Shown here piece by piece: positions 59,661 through 64,000 of a stretch of DNA of 64,000 nucleotides. Below the pieces are notes generated by a model. That model ran no database searches and was not told the DNA's origin. It saw nothing but the letters and a program-made list of their open reading frames with translations. This DNA is from Microbacterium maritypicum MF109 (lineage in GTDB: Bacteria; Actinomycetota; Actinomycetes; Actinomycetales; Microbacteriaceae), in assembly GCF_000455825.1 (NCBI RefSeq), contig NZ_ATAO01000188.1, positions 1-64,000 of the forward strand, written 5' to 3'. Made by a program: the position numbers and the translations under genes. How positions within the stretch are numbered: position 1 is the first letter of the stretch; each line of letters begins with the position of its first letter.

Positions 59661-60446
59661 ATGAACCGCTACGAAGGACGTCGGGCGCTCGTCACCGGCG
59701 GAGGGTCGGGCATCGGTCAGGCCACCGTGCTGCGCATGCTCCGCGAAGGCGGCAGCGTCGTCGCCGCCGACGTCAGCACCGCGGGTCTCGAAGACACGGT
59801 CGCCCAGGCCGGCGCACTCGCCGAACGCCTCACGACCGTCACGATGAACATCGCCGACGAAGCCTCCGTGGCTGCCGGCGTCGCCGAGGCCGTCGCTGCT
59901 CTGGGCGGACTCGACGTGCTCGTGAACGCCGCCGGAATCCTGCGCTCCTCGCACACCCACGAGACGACGCTCGACCAGTTCGAGCAGGTCATCCGGATCA
60001 ACCTGGTCGGCACGTTCCTCGTGATCCGCGCGGCGATCCCCGCACTGCTCGAAGGCTCGTCGTCCGCCGTGGTGAACTTCAGCTCGACCTCAGCCGGCTT
60101 CGCGCACCCCTACATGGCGGCCTACGCGGCCAGCAAGGGCGGCGTGCAGTCGATGACCCACGCACTCGCCGCCGAATACGCGAAGAGCGGGATCCGCTTC
60201 ACCGCGGTGCAGCCCGGGTCGATCTCGTCCGGCATGACCGACGGATCCGGCCAGAGCAACCAGAGCAACGGTCCGGGCCTGCCCGCCGACGCCGACATGA
60301 GCCTGTTCATGAAGCTCGCGCCCGCGATCGGTCAGGGTTTCGCCGGACCGGAGTCGGTCGCCGGCGTCGTGGCGATGCTCGCGAGCGAGGACGGAGCGTT
60401 CATCACCGGCACCGAGGTGCGCATCGACGGCGGCACGCACTTCTGA
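59661..60446 (+). CDS. Short-chain dehydrogenase/reductase (classical SDR)
   Basis: This 261-aa classical SDR has the cofactor loop TGGGSGIG (residues 12-19), an Asp after beta-2 (AADVS, suggesting NAD(H) preference), NAAG near residue 93, the active-site Ser in NFSSTS and YAASK. The ending ITGTEVRIDGGTHF is the family's C-terminal motif. It oxidises or reduces a hydroxy/keto compound, perhaps the ligand of the divergent TetR protein. AAAGG lies about 6 nt before the ATG. It ends at a symmetrical hairpin shared with the convergent secreted-protein gene. Confidence 0.91.
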   Translation: MNRYEGRRALVTGGGSGIGQATVLRMLREGGSVVAADVSTAGLEDTVAQAGALAERLTTVTMNIADEASVAAGVAEAVAALGGLDVLVNAAGILRSSHTHETTLDQFEQVIRINLVGTFLVIRAAIPALLEGSSSAVVNFSSTSAGFAHPYMAAYAASKGGVQSMTHALAAEYAKSGIRFTAVQPGSISSGMTDGSGQSNQSNGPGLPADADMSLFMKLAPAIGQGFAGPESVAGVVAMLASEDGAFITGTEVRIDGGTHF

Positions 60447-60454
60447 GAGGACCC

Positions 60455-60484
60455 GGTGGGGGCACCCGATCCGGTGCCCCCACC
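60455..60484. terminator. Bidirectional hairpin between convergent genes
   Basis: The arms GGTGGGGGCACC and GGTGCCCCCACC are perfectly complementary (12 bp) with a 6-nt loop. It lies between the SDR stop (60446) and the secreted-protein stop (60504), so it can serve both strands. Confidence 0.65.
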
Positions 60485-60503
60485 CGCGCACTCGTTCCTG
60501 AGC

Positions 60504-63500
60504 TCACTCGCCCGAGCGGATGGCCTTGACCTCGTGCACCCGCACGATGTTCGTGCCGGTCGCGCTGCCGGCCCGATACGAGAACACCGACGGCGATCCC
60601 TCGCCCTGGAGCGTCGACGTCGCATCCGTCGCGGACACCTGCCACGCCGTCGGCTCGGGCTGGCCGTCGGCCCACACCTTGGCGCGGATGGTCGTCGACG
60701 GTGAACCCGACGTCTCCGTCGACAGGTGGAACATCGTCCCGGCACTCCAGGTCAGACCGGGGACCGCCGCGCTGGCGATCGCCGTCCCGTTGCGCTGGAT
60801 CACCACCCAGACCGCCCCATCGGCGCGATGCCAGGCCAGGGCTCGGAACCCGCTGTCGCCGGCGCGACGAGAACCCGCACCGACGTACGCCGTGCCGGAC
60901 TCCGGACCGGCCGAGAGCGTGTAGGACATCGTCGTGGCGGAATCCCGCACCGATGCATCGTCCAGCAGCATCTCGCGCGTCTGCCCTGCGGCGAGGTCGA
61001 TCACCCCGGCACCCTCTGCCACGGAGAGCGCGGTCGACTTGCCCTGCATCGGCGTCCACAGACCACCGACATCAGCGGTGCCCCAGCCGGAATCGACCGC
61101 ACGATCGAACCCGTCCGATGCCACGACGACATCGGCGACGACGGGGGCCGTGACCACGACCTGCTTCTCGCTCGATGCCGACAGTCCACGACTGTCCGTC
61201 ACCGTCACGCGCACCGTGTAGGTCCCCGCTGCAGCGTATTCGTGCGTCGCGGTCGCGCCCGTGGCCGTCGAACCATCGCCGAAGTCCCAGGCGTAAGCAC
61301 CAATCGATGCTCCGCCGTCCGCGGACGAGCCCGACGCGTCGACCGCCACGCTCAGATCGGTCGACTGCGCCGTGAATGCCGCCGTCGGAGCCTTCATGCC
61401 CTTCCCCAGCTGGAAGTGCGACCGCACCTGATCCGCGTTCAACGCGAACGGGTACACCGCGGCCTCGTCCAGCGCACCCTTGAAGTAGTTCGACGAGGGA
61501 GCCGACGGCCAGCCCGCGAGGGCATCGCCGCCGATGCGGAGGTAGGCGGAGTCGGTCCTGGACGTCGTCACCGCGGGATCCGAGGCGACGAGCTCACCGT
61601 CGACGTAGAGTTTCATCCCCTCCGCGTTCTGCGAGACGACCGCGTGATGCCACGTTCCGTCGTTCAGCGCCTTGTCCCCTGCCACCGTGGCGCGCGTCTG
61701 ACCGGCGAAGACGCCGAAGGTCAGAGTGCCGCTGTTCGTCATGTAGAGCTGTCGGTCGACGGTCGCGGAGCTTCCCGTCTTGGCGGCTCCGGAGCCGATG
61801 AGCATGCCGCCGGTCTTCGTGGTCGTCTGGAACCAGATCTCCGAGGAGAAATCCTTCGACACCGCCGCCTTGGCGTCGGACGAGACCCGGCCGGTCGTGG
61901 TGCCGTTGAAGGCGGTCGACCCCGTGCCGCTGTTCTCGATGCCGGCCGACGAGACCGTGGCGCCCGACCCGTTCACCGGGGTGTTAGCGCCCGCCCAATC
62001 CTTCGAGATGTTTCCCATCGGGTAGTACAGCGAGGGACCGTCCGCGAGGACCTTGGCCGTGTATGCAGAGACGGTCCCCGCGTTCGCCTTCGCGTTCACA
62101 CTCGCACTGGTGGCGGTGTTCCCGGCGGCGTCCTTCGCGACCACGGTGTAGCTCTGCGTTGCGCCCGACGTCGCCGTCGGGTCATCGAGCGTGACCGTCG
62201 CGCGCTTCCACCAGGTGCCGTCCGCAGTCGTGCTCGCCACAGGTTCAGCGGTTCCGGCTCGGTACAGCTCGTAGGTGAGGGTCAGGTCATCCCGATCCCA
62301 GTTCGTCTGGATCGTCACGCGAGCGCGCCCGGGGACGGGCGATGTGCCCGCCGTGGGCTTCCAGTCCGCAGCGGCGACACGGGGACCGTCCTTGGCGCCG
62401 CCAGGCGGGTTCGTGGAGAACCGGACCAGTCCCTCGAACTGACCGCCGTTGACGGATCGGAACTCGCCGCCGATCGAGATCATGTCGCCCGCGCCCGTGA
62501 TGGACAGGCCCGCCTGGCCGAGTCCGGTGGTGGTGCCCACCGACCAGTCCGGTGCCCACTGGTAGGGCGACGGCGCAGGGGTTCCTGCCCAGTTGGCGTA
62601 CCCCGAGTAGGTGTTCGCGGAGAGGGTGCCGCGCGCATCGGCCGTGTACGCCTCGGCGTACTGGTAGACCGCCGGGTTCTTCTGCGGCTGCAGGCCCATC
62701 GTGTTACAGGAGTGCATGTGGCTCGTCGTGTAGACGACCTTGCCGGTCGAGTACACGCCGTAGTGATCACCGTGGCAATCCGCGATCCAGCGCACCGCTC
62801 CTGTTCCCGCCTCTGCGGCGAACGTGCCCTCGAGGTTGCCCCCGCCGGCCCAGCTCCACCCGGTGCCGTAGACCGAGTTCGCGTCGGTGGCGAGGGCGAA
62901 GATACCGGAGTTGCTGCTGCTCCCGCTGTTCTTCACGACCTGGGAGATGCCCCAGGAGGTGTCCGCTGCACCGGTGGATTTGTCCACAGCGGCCGAGCCA
63001 CGGAGACTGCTGCCGTTGACCGTCGAGAAGCGACCTCCGACGATGACGTTCGTGCCGGCCGGATCCATCACCAGGGCATCGACCTGGCGGTCGGCCTGGG
63101 GAGCCCAGCTCAGCAGCGCACCGTTCTTCTGGTCGAAGGCGGCGAGGTTCTTCCGGGCGACGCCGTTGGCCTGAGTGAACAGACCCCCGAGGTAGATGTT
63201 CGATCCGTCGGTGGTGATCGCGTACACGCCACTGCCACCGATCGACGGCGCGAACTGCGGGACCAGCTCGCCGGTCTTCGCATCGAGCGCCGCGAAGTTC
63301 CACCGGTCCTTGCCGTTCACACTGTTGAAGGATCCGCCGATGTAGATGCGCGTGCCGTCGGGCGATGCCGCGACGGCCTTGATCACGCCGTTGACCTTCG
63401 GGGCGAACGACGACAGCGCGCCGGAGACGATGTCGTACGCCAGCACATTCGAGCGTGCGGTGAGGGCCGTGCCGGGCGCGGCCTTCGGCTCACGCGCGTT

Positions 63501-63761
63501 GTCGAACTTGCCGACCGCGTACACGGTGGTACCGATCGTGGTCTGCGCCCACACGTATCCGTTGTCGATCTGGACGGTCGGAATCGGATCCGACGTCACC
63601 ACGTTCTCATCGCGCTGCAGCTGCGGAGGCGTCGTCGGCGGCACGTCGGCTGCAGCAGCCGCCGTCGCTCCCACACCGGACAGACCCGCGATCAGCAGGC
63701 CGGCCGTCAGCATTGATGCGACGGCACCGCGTGCCCGTCGCCCGAAACTCGTGTTCCCCAC
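60504..63761 (-). CDS. Large secreted surface protein: delta-60-like propeller, LamG and PKD domains
   Basis: This 1,085-aa exported protein has a signal peptide (RRARGAVASMLTAGLLIAGLSGVGATAAAAA, cleavage near residue 38). Residues about 60-470 hold delta-60-like repeats with a recurring [IV]GG-x-F-x-x-x-NG core (YIGGSFNSVNG, YLGGLFTQANG, IVGGRFSTVNG, SIGGEFRSVNG), probably a beta-propeller. An FN3-like segment follows (about 480-570), then a LamG/concanavalin domain (about 580-800; GTWHHAVVSQNAEGMKLYVDGE). A PKD domain (about 805-885; WDFGDGSTATGATATHEYAAAGTY) and a second jelly-roll-like domain complete it. There is no LPxTG or membrane anchor, so it is released or loosely attached. The start is GTG 63761 with GGGGAG 6 nt upstream. 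A role in polysaccharide binding or adhesion is inferred. Confidence 0.85.
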   Translation of the reverse strand: MGNTSFGRRARGAVASMLTAGLLIAGLSGVGATAAAAADVPPTTPPQLQRDENVVTSDPIPTVQIDNGYVWAQTTIGTTVYAVGKFDNAREPKAAPGTALTARSNVLAYDIVSGALSSFAPKVNGVIKAVAASPDGTRIYIGGSFNSVNGKDRWNFAALDAKTGELVPQFAPSIGGSGVYAITTDGSNIYLGGLFTQANGVARKNLAAFDQKNGALLSWAPQADRQVDALVMDPAGTNVIVGGRFSTVNGSSLRGSAAVDKSTGAADTSWGISQVVKNSGSSSNSGIFALATDANSVYGTGWSWAGGGNLEGTFAAEAGTGAVRWIADCHGDHYGVYSTGKVVYTTSHMHSCNTMGLQPQKNPAVYQYAEAYTADARGTLSANTYSGYANWAGTPAPSPYQWAPDWSVGTTTGLGQAGLSITGAGDMISIGGEFRSVNGGQFEGLVRFSTNPPGGAKDGPRVAAADWKPTAGTSPVPGRARVTIQTNWDRDDLTLTYELYRAGTAEPVASTTADGTWWKRATVTLDDPTATSGATQSYTVVAKDAAGNTATSASVNAKANAGTVSAYTAKVLADGPSLYYPMGNISKDWAGANTPVNGSGATVSSAGIENSGTGSTAFNGTTTGRVSSDAKAAVSKDFSSEIWFQTTTKTGGMLIGSGAAKTGSSATVDRQLYMTNSGTLTFGVFAGQTRATVAGDKALNDGTWHHAVVSQNAEGMKLYVDGELVASDPAVTTSRTDSAYLRIGGDALAGWPSAPSSNYFKGALDEAAVYPFALNADQVRSHFQLGKGMKAPTAAFTAQSTDLSVAVDASGSSADGGASIGAYAWDFGDGSTATGATATHEYAAAGTYTVRVTVTDSRGLSASSEKQVVVTAPVVADVVVASDGFDRAVDSGWGTADVGGLWTPMQGKSTALSVAEGAGVIDLAAGQTREMLLDDASVRDSATTMSYTLSAGPESGTAYVGAGSRRAGDSGFRALAWHRADGAVWVVIQRNGTAIASAAVPGLTWSAGTMFHLSTETSGSPSTTIRAKVWADGQPEPTAWQVSATDATSTLQGEGSPSVFSYRAGSATGTNIVRVHEVKAIRSGE

Positions 63762-63765
63762 CGTG

Positions 63766-63888
63766 ACTCCCCAGTCGATGCCGTTCCGAACGCGCAGGCG
63801 TCATCCCCCGCGCACTCGACGACATCGAGACGGCGAATGGATCGCCGCAACGCGGTGGTGTGAACTCCCCAGTTCGAAACTCCCCAGT
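63766..63888 (-). repeat. Three copies of ACTGGGGAGT in the 5' region of the secreted-protein gene
   Basis: On the minus strand ACTGGGGAGT occurs at 63888-63879, 63873-63864 and 63775-63766. The first two are 15 nt apart and joined by a TTCGAA. The third contains the GGGGAG that acts as SD for GTG 63761. The motif has ACT/AGT symmetry. Upstream copies could be protein-binding sites or alternative SD-like elements. Confidence 0.5.
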
Positions 63889-64000
63889 CCGACCCGAGAT
63901 CGGGGTCGGTCGCGAACGCCAGAAAGCGTCGCCGTTCCACGCTAGCACATCGTCTTCTCGGCCCTCGTCGTGGTCGGCGACGTGGTCGGCCCTATGGTCG
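63889..64000. other. Gene-free edge region with weak promoter features
   Basis: No coding sequence is convincing here. A minus-strand TAGCGT (63939-63944) could be the -10 of the secreted-protein gene, giving a leader of about 170 nt. Near the edge GTGGTCGGCGACGTGGTCGG is a short direct repeat. The region continues beyond the window. Confidence 0.3.

Overview
The window is a chromosomal segment of a high-GC Gram-positive bacterium, most likely a member of the Microbacteriaceae (Microbacterium or close). The clues are very high GC with strong G/C in third codon positions, frequent GTG starts, many 4-bp ATGA/GTGA gene overlaps, likely leaderless genes with a TANNNT box 6-7 nt before the start codon, a DUF222/HNH (13E12-type) gene, and actinobacterial gene neighbours (metG-tatD-rsmA-ispE; rsmI divergent from a protein O-mannosyltransferase). 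I saw no rRNA, tRNA, CRISPR array, insertion sequence or prophage, and no gene-free stretch reaches 300 bases.

Layout. 1-3.4 kb: a partial DUF222/HNH nuclease gene with a LexA-like box, a two-gene SMR efflux pair, an SDR enzyme and a small membrane protein. 3.5-6.3 kb: an amino-sugar kinase and MurNAc-6-P etherase, divergent from an RpiR/MurR regulator. 6.4-11.8 kb: a ChvE-type multiple-monosaccharide ABC transporter with a LacI regulator; both promoters carry the same operator. 11.9-31.2 kb: a tightly packed plus-strand series holding a D-aminoacylase-like amidohydrolase, three beta-lactamase-fold serine hydrolases, a Dpp-type peptide ABC transporter with a permease-ATPase fusion, a 1,110-aa fusion of an S9 prolyl-oligopeptidase with an S12 beta-lactamase-fold domain, an M20 hydrolase, a GNAT-like acyltransferase, an N-acylamino-acid racemase/OSBS and a PucR regulator. 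31.4-41.6 kb: an Lrp regulator, then ispE, an aldo/keto reductase, rsmA, an MFS exporter, tatD, metG and a membrane-anchored molybdopterin oxidoreductase. 40.4-48.2 kb: a GH1 beta-glucosidase with a second Dpp-family transporter and LacI regulator, probably for beta-glucosides. 48.2-64 kb: rsmI, PMT, a small unknown, an Lrp-aminoacid permease-aminotransferase operon, an SUMF1-like protein, a YyaL/DUF255 protein, an FMN reductase, an aldo/keto reductase, a TetR-SDR divergent pair, and a large secreted delta-60/LamG/PKD protein.

How the genes may work together. The most striking part is 11.9-29.4 kb. Its last three enzymes (M20 hydrolase, GNAT-like transferase, NSAR/OSBS racemase) match the gene set described in Geobacillus for irreversible D- to L-amino-acid conversion through N-succinyl intermediates. 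Upstream are penicillin-recognising-fold hydrolases (a fold that includes D-specific peptidases), a D-aminoacylase-like enzyme and a peptide importer. I infer a system for importing D-residue-containing peptides, plausibly peptidoglycan stem peptides, and recovering L-amino acids from them. The nearby MurNAc kinase/etherase pair would handle the sugar half of the same material. Substrates are inferred, not shown.

Several candidate operators are readable directly: a LexA-like box (1311), an inverted repeat between murK/nagK and rpiR (5418), a duplicated LacI site (10605 and 11815), a long inverted repeat before an lrp gene (31467), a LacI site inside the promoter of the beta-glucoside operon (47013), and a 9-bp-periodic array between tetR and its SDR neighbour (59561).
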